Positions 1-10,045 of a stretch of DNA of 43,075 nt are shown piece by piece (position 1 is the first letter of the stretch; each line of letters starts with the position of its first letter). The stretch comes from Hydrogenophaga sp. (GTDB lineage: Bacteria; Pseudomonadota; Gammaproteobacteria; Burkholderiales; Burkholderiaceae_C), in the NCBI GenBank assembly GCA_030653975.1, contig JAURYH010000070.1:1-43075 (forward strand), in the 5' to 3' direction. The position numbers and the translations under genes were made by a program. A model generated the notes under the pieces. That model saw only the letters and a program-made list of their open reading frames with translations. It was not told the origin of the DNA and ran no database searches.

Positions 1-70
1 AGAAGCGCTGCGGAGCAGTTGCCAAAAATTGATCGCTGGCGTGTCCTGCTGGGCTACATCTGCGAGCGAA

Positions 71-1147
71 TTACACGTCAAACCGTCTTGTCATCCCAGC
101 CGTCGGCCCTCGCGGGCGTCGGGTAACTGCGGTTTTTAGGTTGAACGGACGCGGCTTCGGCGTCTTGTCGGTCGACGGCGGCATGATTGGCAGCGCGATC
201 TGCGGTTGCTGGCCGGTCAGGGTCTTGAGGAAGGCCACGATCTTGGCGTTCTCGTCCTTGTTGAACTCGCGGCCCAGCTGTAGCCGGCCCATCAGGTCCA
301 CGGCTTCCGTCATCGTCTCGGCTGCGCCGTCATGGAAGTAGGGGTAGGTGAGTTCGATGTTGCGCAGTGTTGGCACTTTGAAGTTCAGGCGGTCGGCATC
401 TTTGCCGGTCACGTCCACCCGGCCGGCCGCGGTGTTGGCGGTCTTGTAGGGCTGTACCAGGCCCATCTTCTGGAACGAGTTGCCGCCCAGGTTGGGTCCG
501 TTGTGGCAAGCCACGCAACCGCTGTCCTTGAACAGCTTGTAGCCGGCCAGCTCGTCGGCCGTGATGGCCTTCTTGTCACCGTCGAGCCACTGGTCAAAGC
601 GCGAGTTCGGTGTCACCAGGGTTTCTTCAAACGCTGCGATGGCGGTGGTCACCTCGTCGATGGTGAGCTGGTCGGTCTTGAAGACCTGTTTGAACTCATC
701 CACGTAGCCAGGGATGGACCTCAGCGTTTCAATGGCGAGCTCGTGCGTGAAGGCCATTTCGCCCGGGTTGGCGATCGGGCCGCCGGCCTGTTCTTTCAGG
801 TCCTTGGCGCGGCCGTCCCAGAACTGCGCGAGGTTCAGGCGCGAGTTCAGCACCGTGGGCGAGTTGATCGGGCCTTGTTGCCAGTTGTGCCCGATGGAGG
901 TCTTCAGGTTGTCGGTGCCGCCCAGGCTCAGGTTGTGGCAGCTGTTGCACGAAATGAAACCGGACTTGGACAGACGGGGATCAAAAAACAGCTTCTTGCC
1001 CAGTTCAACCGCCGCGGGATTGACCGCTTTGGGCGCTGGAACCGGAGAAACAGGCTCTTGATCCTGTGCCATGGCGGCACCGGAGGTCATGAGGGCTGCA
1101 ACGGTCACAGCGCGGAGTACCCATTGGAGAGATTTCGTGGTTTTCAT
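71..1147 (-). CDS. Dihaem cytochrome c peroxidase (CcpA/MauG family)
   Basis: A periplasmic dihaem protein of 358 residues that should reduce hydrogen peroxide to water with electrons from small c-type cytochromes. An N-terminal signal peptide ends near residue 27 (AMA then QDQEP). Two CxxCH haem motifs are visible: C67-N-S-C70-H71 for the N-terminal haem and C211-V-A-C214-H215 for the C-terminal haem, the usual arrangement of bacterial CcpA. A second ATG lies three codons upstream at 1156; I chose 1147 because it gives a normal signal peptide. The C-terminus carries about 20 extra basic residues beyond the usual family end. It is transcribed alone, away from its neighbour, and an FNR/Anr-like box sits about 110 bp upstream. 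MauG-like cofactor-maturing function cannot be fully excluded, but the length and motif spacing fit a peroxidase. Confidence 0.9.
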   Translation of the reverse strand: MKTTKSLQWVLRAVTVAALMTSGAAMAQDQEPVSPVPAPKAVNPAAVELGKKLFFDPRLSKSGFISCNSCHNLSLGGTDNLKTSIGHNWQQGPINSPTVLNSRLNLAQFWDGRAKDLKEQAGGPIANPGEMAFTHELAIETLRSIPGYVDEFKQVFKTDQLTIDEVTTAIAAFEETLVTPNSRFDQWLDGDKKAITADELAGYKLFKDSGCVACHNGPNLGGNSFQKMGLVQPYKTANTAAGRVDVTGKDADRLNFKVPTLRNIELTYPYFHDGAAETMTEAVDLMGRLQLGREFNKDENAKIVAFLKTLTGQQPQIALPIMPPSTDKTPKPRPFNLKTAVTRRPRGPTAGMTRRFDV

Positions 1148-1231
1148 GATGTCCATACTTTCAAAGTGTCAGAAGAATCACGGCATCGGTGGCGGTGTGA
1201 CCGTCCGCAGACGTTTGCTTGTGACGGCTTC

Positions 1232-1272
1232 AATGTATGGGGTATTCCCCTGGGTCTTTTGACCTCGATCAA
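1232..1272 (-). promoter_or_regulatory. FNR/Anr-type box and -10 of the cytochrome c peroxidase gene
   Basis: Read on the minus strand, 1272-1259 is TTGAT-CGAG-GTCAA, matching 9 of 10 defined bases of the FNR/Anr consensus TTGAT-N4-ATCAA. A TACATT -10-like hexamer lies at 1237-1232. With a start about 7 nt further on (near 1225), the box centre (1265.5) is about 40.5 bp upstream, the position expected for a class II FNR-activated promoter. Bacterial cytochrome c peroxidase genes are often FNR/Anr-controlled, so the context fits. Binding itself is inferred. Confidence 0.55.
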
Positions 1273-1366
1273 CTTGATTTCCGGTGTCAATAGGCCTTGA
1301 CTATGTGCCTTTTAGTTGCTGGCTATTGATGGCGGATGTTTTGGCCCATGCGGCGCAACTGCGTGA

Positions 1367-1873
1367 TCAGCGCCAGCCGGGCGCCTTGTCGAGCCGGAAA
1401 TACAGGCTGGACTGGCCGCTGGTGCTGCCCTCCGCCGGGCGGCGAATGCCGCGAATGACCTGCCCGCACGCCAGTGGCGCGCCCGCCCAGACCGCATCCA
1501 TGGTCACGCCGTCGGCGGATTCGTCGAGGTTGAACTCGCCGTCCACCACATCGCCTGAAACCTGGGCCTGTACATCGTTGCCGGCGGTGGCGCGCCTGAT
1601 GTGACCGCGCACGCTGCCGGGAAATTCGGGATGGCGCTCGAACAGCGCGGCGCCGCGGGAGTGGGGCTCGGTTTCCAGGCCGTCCAGCGGCCACAGCGTG
1701 AGTTGCCACAGGCCGTAGAGCTGGACAGGCGTCATGCGGGCCGGCTCGACGCAGGACAACGCCTCAGGCGCGTTGGGGCTGCTCTGGGCAGTGGCGTCGG
1801 GTGAGGGCGTTGCTGTCAGCAAGGCCAGCAACACGGAGCCGACCAACGCGGACTTGGATCGGGTCTGGTTCAT
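1367..1873 (-). CDS. Small exported protein of unknown function
   Basis: A 168-residue protein I do not recognise. It begins with a basic stretch and a hydrophobic segment (about residues 8-20) followed by an Ala/Ser/Pro-rich region, consistent with a Sec signal peptide cleaved near residue 30. The mature part has two cysteines (C41 and one near residue 136) that could form a periplasmic disulfide, and an aromatic motif, LYGLWQLTLWP, near residues 53-63. Its ATG overlaps the stop of the upstream rep helicase gene in an ATGA arrangement (1870-1873), so it is probably translationally coupled to rep, although the two functions have no obvious link. A longer frame in phase continues upstream into rep but has no independent support. 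Confidence 0.65.
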   Translation of the reverse strand: MNQTRSKSALVGSVLLALLTATPSPDATAQSSPNAPEALSCVEPARMTPVQLYGLWQLTLWPLDGLETEPHSRGAALFERHPEFPGSVRGHIRRATAGNDVQAQVSGDVVDGEFNLDESADGVTMDAVWAGAPLACGQVIRGIRRPAEGSTSGQSSLYFRLDKAPGWR

Positions 1874-3942
1874 GGTGTTTCCGCAGCTTTCATTGCGGCC
1901 TGCTCGGTGGCGCGCTGGGCGAACTCGGCGCGCAGCGCGCGCAGTTTCTCGCGCGGGTCTTCTTTCACCGTGTTCTCGTTCAGCGCCATCTCTTTGATGA
2001 AGCGGCTGGCCATGCCGGGCACACTTTCGCGGCCTTTCTTGCGGCGCTTGAGCCAGCTCACCGCCAGCGTGCGCTGCGCGCGCGTGATGCCCACGTACAT
2101 CAGGCGGCGTTCTTCCTGCAGGCGCTGTGCCAGGCTCTCGGCGCTGGCGTCGCGGTTGTTTTCGTCGTCCATCTTGAATGGCAGCAGGCCCTCGTTCACG
2201 CCCACCAGCATCACGTGCGGCCACTCCAGGCCTTTGGAGGCGTGCAGGGTGGAGAGCGTCACGACGTTCTGGTCTTTCTCGCGCTCGCTCAGGGTGGAGA
2301 GCAGGGCGATGGTCTGCACGACTTCCAGCAGGGTCTTGCGTTCGGTTTCGGTCTGCACACCGGCCTCGTCTTCGATCTGGCCGCCGCAGCGCCCGGCCAC
2401 CCAGTCGCAGAACTCGACCACGTTGGTCCAGCGCGCTGCGGCGACCTTTTCGTTGTCCTCACTGTCATAGAGGTGCTTCTCGTAGGCGATGTCTTTGAGC
2501 CACTCGGTTAGGAAGGCGCGCGCCGCCTCGTGGCCCACCGTGTGTCTGGCGCGGTATTCGAGGTCGTTCACCGCGCGGCCGAACTCGTGCAGCGTCGCCA
2601 CGGCGCGCGCGGGCAGGGTGGTACCGAGCGAGTTGGAGAACAGGGCCTCGAACAGGCTGAGCTTGTACTGCGTGGCGAAGTTGCCGAGCTGCTGCAGCGT
2701 GGTGTGGCCGATGCCGCGCTTGGGCGTGGTGGCCGAGCGCAAAAAGGCCGGGTCGTCGTCGTTGTTCACCAGCAGGCGCAGCCAGGCGCAGAGGTCGCGG
2801 ATCTCGGCCTTGTCAAAAAAGCTCTGGCCGCCCGACACCTTGTACGGGATCTGCGCGCGGCGCAGCGACTGCTCGAACGAGCGCGCCATGTGGTTGGCGC
2901 GGTAAAGGATGGCGAAATCGCGCCACTCCTTGTGCGGCGAAGTCGTGCGCAGGCTCTGGATGCGCGCCACCGCGCGCTCGGCCTCGTGTTCCTCGTTGTC
3001 GGCATCGACCACGCGCACCGGTTCGCCCTCGCCGAGGTCGCTCCACAGCGTCTTGGGGAACAGCTTGGGGTTGGGTCCGATCACGTTGTTGGCCGCGCGC
3101 AGGATGGCGCTGGTGGAGCGGTAGTTCTGCTCCAGCTTGATGACTTTGAGGTCGGGAAAGTCCTGCGGCAACCGTTTGAGGTTGTCCAGCGTGGCACCGC
3201 GCCAGCCGTAGATCGACTGGTCGTCGTCGCCCACGGCGGTGAAGCGCGCGCGTTCACCCACCAGCAGCTTCAGCAGCTCGTACTGCGTGGCGTTGGTGTC
3301 CTGGTACTCGTCCACCAGCACATGGCCCATCTTCTTCTGCCAGCGCTCGCGCACGTCCAGGTGCTCGGTCAGCAGCTTGAGCGGCAGGCTGATCAGGTCG
3401 TCGAAGTCCACGCTCTGGTAGGCCGTGAGGCGCTCTTCGTAGCGCGCCATGATGGTCGCGGTGACGCGTTCGTTGTCGTCCTTCGCCTGTGCCAGCGCCT
3501 GGCCTGAATTCAGGCCCGCGCTCTTCAGGGCGCTGATGCCCCACTGCCAGCCGCGTGCGGTGTTGGCGTCGGTGGTGCCGCCGCAGTCCTTGAGCATGCT
3601 GGTGATGTCGTCGGTGTCGAGGATGCTGAAGTTCTTTTTCAGGCCCAGCGCCGCGCCGTCTTCGCGCAGCAGGCGCACACCCAGTGCGTGGACGGTGCAG
3701 ATCCGCTCCTTCTTCGCGTCGCGCCCCACCAGCTGTTTGGCGCGTTCGCGCATCTCGGCAGCGGCCTTGTTGGTGAAGGTGATGGCGGCGATGCGGTCGG
3801 CCGCGAGGCCGGCGTTGATGAGACGGCCAATCTTGTGCGTGATCACCCGCGTCTTGCCCGAGCCCGCGCCGGCCAGCACCAGGCAGGGGCCGCCCAGGTG
3901 GTTCACGGCGTCGAGTTGGGCCAGGTTCAGGCCGTGGGACAT
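1870..3942 (-). CDS. rep: ATP-dependent DNA helicase Rep (UvrD/Rep superfamily 1)
   Basis: A 690-residue superfamily 1A 3'-5' helicase, close to the usual Rep length of about 670. It shows the Walker A motif AGAGSGKT at residues 24-31, the Walker B/motif II VDEYQDTN, the motif III region GDDDQSIYGWRG, motif IV QNYRS, and the C-terminal helicase motifs TLHASKGLEW and YVGITRAQ. These read more like E. coli Rep than UvrD (for example LVDEYQDTN-x-x-QYELLKLLVG). Rep helps replication forks pass protein roadblocks. The start is ATG 3942 because the motif order begins right after it; the open frame extends several hundred codons further upstream but across the divergent AEC gene. It overlaps the small exported-protein gene by 4 nt. 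Confidence 0.92.
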   Translation of the reverse strand: MSHGLNLAQLDAVNHLGGPCLVLAGAGSGKTRVITHKIGRLINAGLAADRIAAITFTNKAAAEMRERAKQLVGRDAKKERICTVHALGVRLLREDGAALGLKKNFSILDTDDITSMLKDCGGTTDANTARGWQWGISALKSAGLNSGQALAQAKDDNERVTATIMARYEERLTAYQSVDFDDLISLPLKLLTEHLDVRERWQKKMGHVLVDEYQDTNATQYELLKLLVGERARFTAVGDDDQSIYGWRGATLDNLKRLPQDFPDLKVIKLEQNYRSTSAILRAANNVIGPNPKLFPKTLWSDLGEGEPVRVVDADNEEHEAERAVARIQSLRTTSPHKEWRDFAILYRANHMARSFEQSLRRAQIPYKVSGGQSFFDKAEIRDLCAWLRLLVNNDDDPAFLRSATTPKRGIGHTTLQQLGNFATQYKLSLFEALFSNSLGTTLPARAVATLHEFGRAVNDLEYRARHTVGHEAARAFLTEWLKDIAYEKHLYDSEDNEKVAAARWTNVVEFCDWVAGRCGGQIEDEAGVQTETERKTLLEVVQTIALLSTLSEREKDQNVVTLSTLHASKGLEWPHVMLVGVNEGLLPFKMDDENNRDASAESLAQRLQEERRLMYVGITRAQRTLAVSWLKRRKKGRESVPGMASRFIKEMALNENTVKEDPREKLRALRAEFAQRATEQAAMKAAETP

Positions 3943-4068
3943 GGGAACTTCATCGCAGGCATTCGGCAAAGCGTCTGATGATACCGGCGGCCCCCGCGCC
4001 GGTTCGTGTGCGGGCCTTGTCTCCGGCTTGCCCGGTGGCCCGAGGTGATCCTGAGACAATCGCCCACC

Positions 4069-5031
4069 GTGCTCAACATCCTGCTCGTCACCTTCCCTTT
4101 CTTCGCACTCGTGCTCGCCGGCTATGTGGCCGCCCACCGGCGCATGCTGCCGCTGGAAGCGATCCCGGGCCTGAACGGTTTTGTGCTGTTCTTCGCGCTG
4201 CCCTGCATGTTGTACCGCTTCGGTTCGACCACGCCGATTGCCGAGCTGCTCGACGCTTCGGTGGCGGGTGTCTACCTGCTGTGCGCGCTGATCATGGTGG
4301 CGTTTGCCATCGTCATGACCATGAACAGCCGCATCCGCTGGAACGACGCCTCCATGGGTGCGCTGGTGGCGGCCTTTCCCAACACCGGGTTCATGGGTGT
4401 GCCGCTGCTGGCCGCGCTGCTGGGGCCGCAGAGCGCGGGGCCGGTGATCGTGCTGATCGTGGTGGACATGGTCGTCACCAGCTCGCTGTGCATCGCGCTC
4501 TCGCGGCTGGATGAGGGCGAGGGCCATGGCGCCGAAGCCATGCTGGACGCCGCGAAAAAGGCGCTGCGCGGGGTGGTGGTGAATCCCATGCCCTGGGCCA
4601 TCATCCTCGGCGGCGTGGCCTCGGCGCTGCAGTTCACCTTGCCCGGTCCGGTGGAAAAAACCGTCTGGTTGCTGGCCGATGCGGCTTCGCCGGTGGCGCT
4701 GTTCACCATCGGCGCGGTGCTGGCGCGTTCGCAGATCCAGTCCAGCCACCCCATGCCCACCAGCGACTACCTGCCGGTGGCGATCATGAAGCTGCTGCTG
4801 CACCCGCTGCTGGTGCTCGCGGTGGGCACGGCAGCGATCCAGCTCGGCGTGCCGCTGCAGCCGTTCGCGCTCACGGTGATGGTGCTGGTGTCGGCCCTGC
4901 CCAGCGCCAGCAACGTGTCGCTGCTGGCCGAGCGTTTCGGCGCCGACAACGGGCGCATCGCCCGCATCATCCTGGTGACCACGGCCGCGGCCTTCCTCAG
5001 CTTTTCAGGCGCGGTCGCGCTGATGACCTGA
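4069..5031 (+). CDS. AEC-family permease (auxin efflux carrier type)
   Basis: A 320-residue integral membrane protein with about ten hydrophobic segments in the two five-helix halves typical of the AEC family. The signature FFALPCMLYR is near residues 47-56, and NTGFMGVPLL near residue 110 matches the conserved NxGxxGxPL crossover of these carriers. The most plausible start is GTG 4069, just before the first hydrophobic segment VLNILLVTFPFF; an in-frame ATG at 4006 would add a charged, non-conserved extension. AEC members export or import organic acids such as malonate or malate, but the substrate cannot be read from sequence. It is divergent from rep across a 126-nt gap and is followed by the katG control region. 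Confidence 0.85.
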   Translation: MLNILLVTFPFFALVLAGYVAAHRRMLPLEAIPGLNGFVLFFALPCMLYRFGSTTPIAELLDASVAGVYLLCALIMVAFAIVMTMNSRIRWNDASMGALVAAFPNTGFMGVPLLAALLGPQSAGPVIVLIVVDMVVTSSLCIALSRLDEGEGHGAEAMLDAAKKALRGVVVNPMPWAIILGGVASALQFTLPGPVEKTVWLLADAASPVALFTIGAVLARSQIQSSHPMPTSDYLPVAIMKLLLHPLLVLAVGTAAIQLGVPLQPFALTVMVLVSALPSASNVSLLAERFGADNGRIARIILVTTAAAFLSFSGAVALMT

Positions 5032-5033
5032 AA

Positions 5034-5070
5034 ATAGAATTTGACTATTGATTGTCTAGTGACAATCAAG
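5034..5070 (+). promoter_or_regulatory. OxyR-type operator upstream of katG
   Basis: Four tetranucleotides are spaced exactly as in the OxyR tetramer site: ATAG (5034), N7, CTAT (5045), N7, CTAG (5056), N7, CAAG (5067). The consensus is ATAG-N7-CTAT-N7-ATAG-N7-CTAT, so the first half is perfect and the second half degenerate. It starts 3 nt after the permease stop and abuts the putative katG -35, the normal position for OxyR activation. No oxyR gene is in the window, so the regulator is inferred. Confidence 0.72.
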
Positions 5071-5099
5071 TGGTCAAATGGATGAGCGGAGCCTACAGT
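5071..5099 (+). promoter_or_regulatory. Putative katG sigma-70 promoter
   Basis: A weak -35, TGGTCA (5071-5076), directly abuts the OxyR-type operator and is separated by 17 nt from a -10-like TACAGT (5094-5099). Both match 4 of 6 consensus bases, as expected of an activator-dependent promoter. Transcription would begin near 5106. Confidence 0.5.
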
Positions 5100-5131
5100 G
5101 GGGGTTCGATCACTCGCTGGAGTCCCCTGCC

Positions 5132-5206
5132 ATGACACCCGACACCTTCGCCTGCTTCCTGGCTGACTGTGTGGAACGTTTCGCGGCACTGGCCCTCGCA
5201 CACTGA
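5132..5206 (+). CDS. Possible 24-residue leader ORF before katG
   Basis: A short ATG-initiated frame lies between the putative katG start site and katG. It begins MTPDTFACFLADC and ends TGA at 5206, 30 nt before katG. A GGAG ribosome-binding sequence (5120-5123) lies 8 nt upstream of the ATG. It contains two cysteines and is moderately hydrophobic. I recognise no family. It may be a leader peptide, a small protein, or chance; only conservation would decide. Confidence 0.3.
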   Translation: MTPDTFACFLADCVERFAALALAH

Positions 5207-7450
<2,244 letters not shown>

Positions 7451-7515
7451 GGCCGCCCCCGCCGCGCTGCGCGCGCAGCGAAACCGTGTTGATGGGGCAG
7501 GTTTCACCTGTCGCA

Positions 7516-7548
7516 GCCCCGGTGCCATCCCTGGCCCGGGGCATTTTT
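7516..7548 (+). terminator. Rho-independent terminator after katG
   Basis: GCCCCGG (7516-7522) pairs with CCGGGGC (7536-7542), and inside it GCCA pairs with TGGC around a TCCC loop. The hairpin is followed at once by ATTTTT. It lies 66 nt after the katG stop and separates katG from qhpF. A 16-nt GC palindrome at 7465-7480 lies between stop and terminator. Confidence 0.8.
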
Positions 7549-7647
7549 CTGGCTCTACCCGGTAGCCGGTTTTGGCAAACCGTGTGGGGTGAGGCCACGC
7601 CGCCACAACCGGTTCGCGGGAGCCAAGGCCTGTGCGACGATGCCGGC

Positions 7648-9384
7648 ATGTTTGGCCTGCTCGCTCCGCTGCTGGCACGGCGGCGCCCTGAGAGAGAGCG
7701 CCGCCACTGGTCGTGGTTGTTCGGTTTCGTGCGGCCGCGCGCGCGCGCCATGTCCGGCGTGCTGGCGTTGTCGGTGATCGCCTCGGCGCTGGTGCTGCTG
7801 CAGCCGCTGCTGGTCAAACGCCTGATCGATGATGGGCTGATCGCACGCAGCCACGAGGTGCTGTGGACCACCGCGCTGTTCATGCTGGTGACCGGTCTGG
7901 CGGCGACGCTGCTCGCCGGGCTCAACCGCTACTTGCACACCAAGCTTTCGGCCGCGGTGCTGTTCGACCTGCGGCACGACGTGTTCGCACACCTTCAGCG
8001 CCTCTCGCCATCGTTCTGGGCCCGCTGGCGCACCGGCGACGTGATGGCGCGACTGGACGGCGACATGTCGGAAATTCAGCGCTTTGCCGTGGACAGCCTG
8101 TTCGCTGTGGTGTCCAACCTGTTGGGGCTGGTCGGCGCCGTGGCCTGGATGCTGTGGCTGTCGTGGGAGCTGACGCTGCTGGTGGCGCTGCTGCTGCCGC
8201 TGGAATGGTGGTGGCTGCGCCGCATGCGCCCGCGCCTGGCCGATCACACGCGCGATTTGCGCGGGCGGTCGGGCGACGTGACCAGCTTCTTTGTCGAGGT
8301 GCTGCCGGCGATCAAGTTCGTGCAGGCCAGCCGGCAGGAGGCGCGCGAGGCGCAGCGCCTGGACGGGCTGCACGCCGGCTACCTGTCGTCGCTGCTGCGG
8401 CTGCAGGTGCTGGAATTTGCCACCCACGCGGTGCCGGGCCAACTGACCGCATGGACACGCGCGCTGGCTTTCCTGATCGGTGGAGCCTGGGTGATCGATG
8501 GCCAGTGGGCGCTGGGTTCGCTGGTCGCGTTTTCCACTTACCTGGGCATGGCCAGCGGCCCGGTCAACAGCCTGCTGGGCTGGTACGTGGGGCTGCAGAA
8601 GGTGCGCGTGAGCCTGGACCGGGTGGCCGAGTTGCGTGACGAGCCGGTGGCGGTGAGCGACCCGGACGATCCGCTGCCGCTGCCCGCACCGTTGCGCGGC
8701 GAACTGCGGCTGGAGGGCGTGGTGTTCGCCCACAGTGGCCTTGGCGAGCCGGTGCTGGACGGTGCGAGCGTGGTGATCCCGGCGGGGGAACGCGTGGCAC
8801 TGACCGGCGCCTCGGGCGCGGGCAAGAGCACGCTGATCGACCTGCTGCTGCGCCACCACGATCCGCAGCGTGGCGCCGTGACGCTGGACGGCACGGACCT
8901 GCGGCACCTGGCGCTGGCCGAGCTGCGCCGCGCGGTCGCCGTGGTGAGCCAGGACATCGTGATGTTCCGCGCGCCACTGCTGGAAAACATCCGTTACGCA
9001 TGCCCCGATGCCGATGAGACCCAGGTGCAGCAGGCGGCCGAACGCGCGGGCCTGGGCGAGTGGATCGCGACCTTGCCCGACGGTCTGCACACGCCGGTGG
9101 GCGAACGCGGCCAGACGCTCTCGGGCGGGCAGCGCCAGCGCATCGCCATTGCGCGCGCGCTGCTGCAGGACCCGGCGGTGCTGATACTGGACGAAGCCAC
9201 CTCGGCCGTGGACGAGGCCATGGAGGCGCAGATCCTGGCGCAGATCGACGACTGCTTTGCGGGCCGCACGCGCATCGTGGTCAGCCACCGGCCCAGCGCC
9301 TGGGTCGGCTGCGCGCTGCTCTTGCATCTGGCACAGGGCCGCATCGAGGTCCGCCCGCCGGTGGTGGAGGCCGCGCATGGCTGA
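7648..9384 (+). CDS. qhpF: QhpF-type ABC exporter (fused membrane and ATPase domains)
   Basis: A 578-residue half-transporter with a six-helix membrane domain (about residues 25-310) and a nucleotide-binding domain (about 340-570). Walker A GASGAGKST, signature LSGGQRQR and Walker B LILDEATS are all intact. Its neighbours are QHNDH maturation genes, and in the Paracoccus qhp system QhpF is the ABC transporter thought to move the gamma subunit to the periplasm, since that subunit has no Sec signal. ATG 7648 is used because it gives the standard exporter length; an in-frame extension to 7486 crosses the katG terminator and is unlikely. The 3' end overlaps the start of qhpE by 8 nt. A general lipid or drug exporter is the alternative without this context. 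Confidence 0.85.
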   Translation: MFGLLAPLLARRRPERERRHWSWLFGFVRPRARAMSGVLALSVIASALVLLQPLLVKRLIDDGLIARSHEVLWTTALFMLVTGLAATLLAGLNRYLHTKLSAAVLFDLRHDVFAHLQRLSPSFWARWRTGDVMARLDGDMSEIQRFAVDSLFAVVSNLLGLVGAVAWMLWLSWELTLLVALLLPLEWWWLRRMRPRLADHTRDLRGRSGDVTSFFVEVLPAIKFVQASRQEAREAQRLDGLHAGYLSSLLRLQVLEFATHAVPGQLTAWTRALAFLIGGAWVIDGQWALGSLVAFSTYLGMASGPVNSLLGWYVGLQKVRVSLDRVAELRDEPVAVSDPDDPLPLPAPLRGELRLEGVVFAHSGLGEPVLDGASVVIPAGERVALTGASGAGKSTLIDLLLRHHDPQRGAVTLDGTDLRHLALAELRRAVAVVSQDIVMFRAPLLENIRYACPDADETQVQQAAERAGLGEWIATLPDGLHTPVGERGQTLSGGQRQRIAIARALLQDPAVLILDEATSAVDEAMEAQILAQIDDCFAGRTRIVVSHRPSAWVGCALLLHLAQGRIEVRPPVVEAAHG

Positions 9385-10045
9385 GCCGGTGTGCGTGGGC
9401 GTGGTCGACAGCGGTTGGGCGGCCGAGCTGGGCGACCGTGTGCAGGGTGCCCGGAGTTTTGTCGCTGAAGGGGGTGACATCAATGCCCAGGACCGCATCG
9501 GCCACGGCTCGCGCGTGCTGCAGGCCATAGCTGCGCTCGCGCCGGACGCGCGCTTCTGCGTGGCCCAGGTGTTCGGCGAGCAACTGCGCACCGACGGCGA
9601 GACCGTCGCCCTGGCGCTGGACTGGCTGGTGGATCAGGGCGCTGCGGTGGTCAACCTCAGCCTGGGCGTGCGGCAGGACCGCGCGCCGCTGCGGGCCGCC
9701 TGCGAACGTGCGCTGGACCGGGGCTGTGTGGTGGTGGCGTCCACGCCCGCGCGCGGCGAGCCGGTGTTCCCTGCCGCCTACCCGGGGGTGATCCGCGTCA
9801 TGGGCGATGCGCGCTGCGCACCCGGGCAGCACTCGGCGCTGTTGCTGCCGCACGCCGACTTCGGCGCCTGCGTGTTGCCGCCCGGCGGCGATCGCGCGCA
9901 GGCAGGGGCCAGCATGGGCAGCGCCCACCTCAGCGGGCATGTGGCGGCACTGATGGCCGCTGGCGTGACACGCGAGCGCAGCGCCATCTGGCAGGCGCTG
10001 GTGGACAGCGCGGCCTTTCACGGACCGGAGCGACGGACCTCATGA
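9377..10045 (+). CDS. qhpE: QhpE-type subtilisin-like leader protease
   Basis: A compact 222-residue S8-family serine protease. The catalytic triad is visible: D11 in GVVDSGW, H43 in GHGSRV and S179 in AGASMGSAHLSGHVAAL. NLSLG near residue 93 matches the substrate-binding strand, though the oxyanion Asn has no obvious counterpart in this short read. There is no signal peptide or propeptide, so it should act in the cytoplasm. In Paracoccus, QhpE removes the 28-residue leader of the gamma subunit after thioether formation. The gene overlaps qhpF by 8 nt and qhpG by 4 nt (ATGA), placing all three in one operon. It is shorter than most subtilases (about 270 or more residues), which fits this specialised branch. 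Confidence 0.87.
   Translation: MAEPVCVGVVDSGWAAELGDRVQGARSFVAEGGDINAQDRIGHGSRVLQAIAALAPDARFCVAQVFGEQLRTDGETVALALDWLVDQGAAVVNLSLGVRQDRAPLRAACERALDRGCVVVASTPARGEPVFPAAYPGVIRVMGDARCAPGQHSALLLPHADFGACVLPPGGDRAQAGASMGSAHLSGHVAALMAAGVTRERSAIWQALVDSAAFHGPERRTS

Noticed and set aside
1..126. An open plus-strand frame from the window edge to TAA 126, which could be the 3' end of a truncated gene.
   Set aside because: It overlaps the 3' end of the peroxidase gene, has no recognisable motif and only about 41 codons; insufficient evidence.
7549..7647. Second QhpR-type repeat upstream of qhpF.
   Set aside because: Only fragments of the 12-bp motif appear near 7631-7648 and they are not repeated; too weak to annotate.
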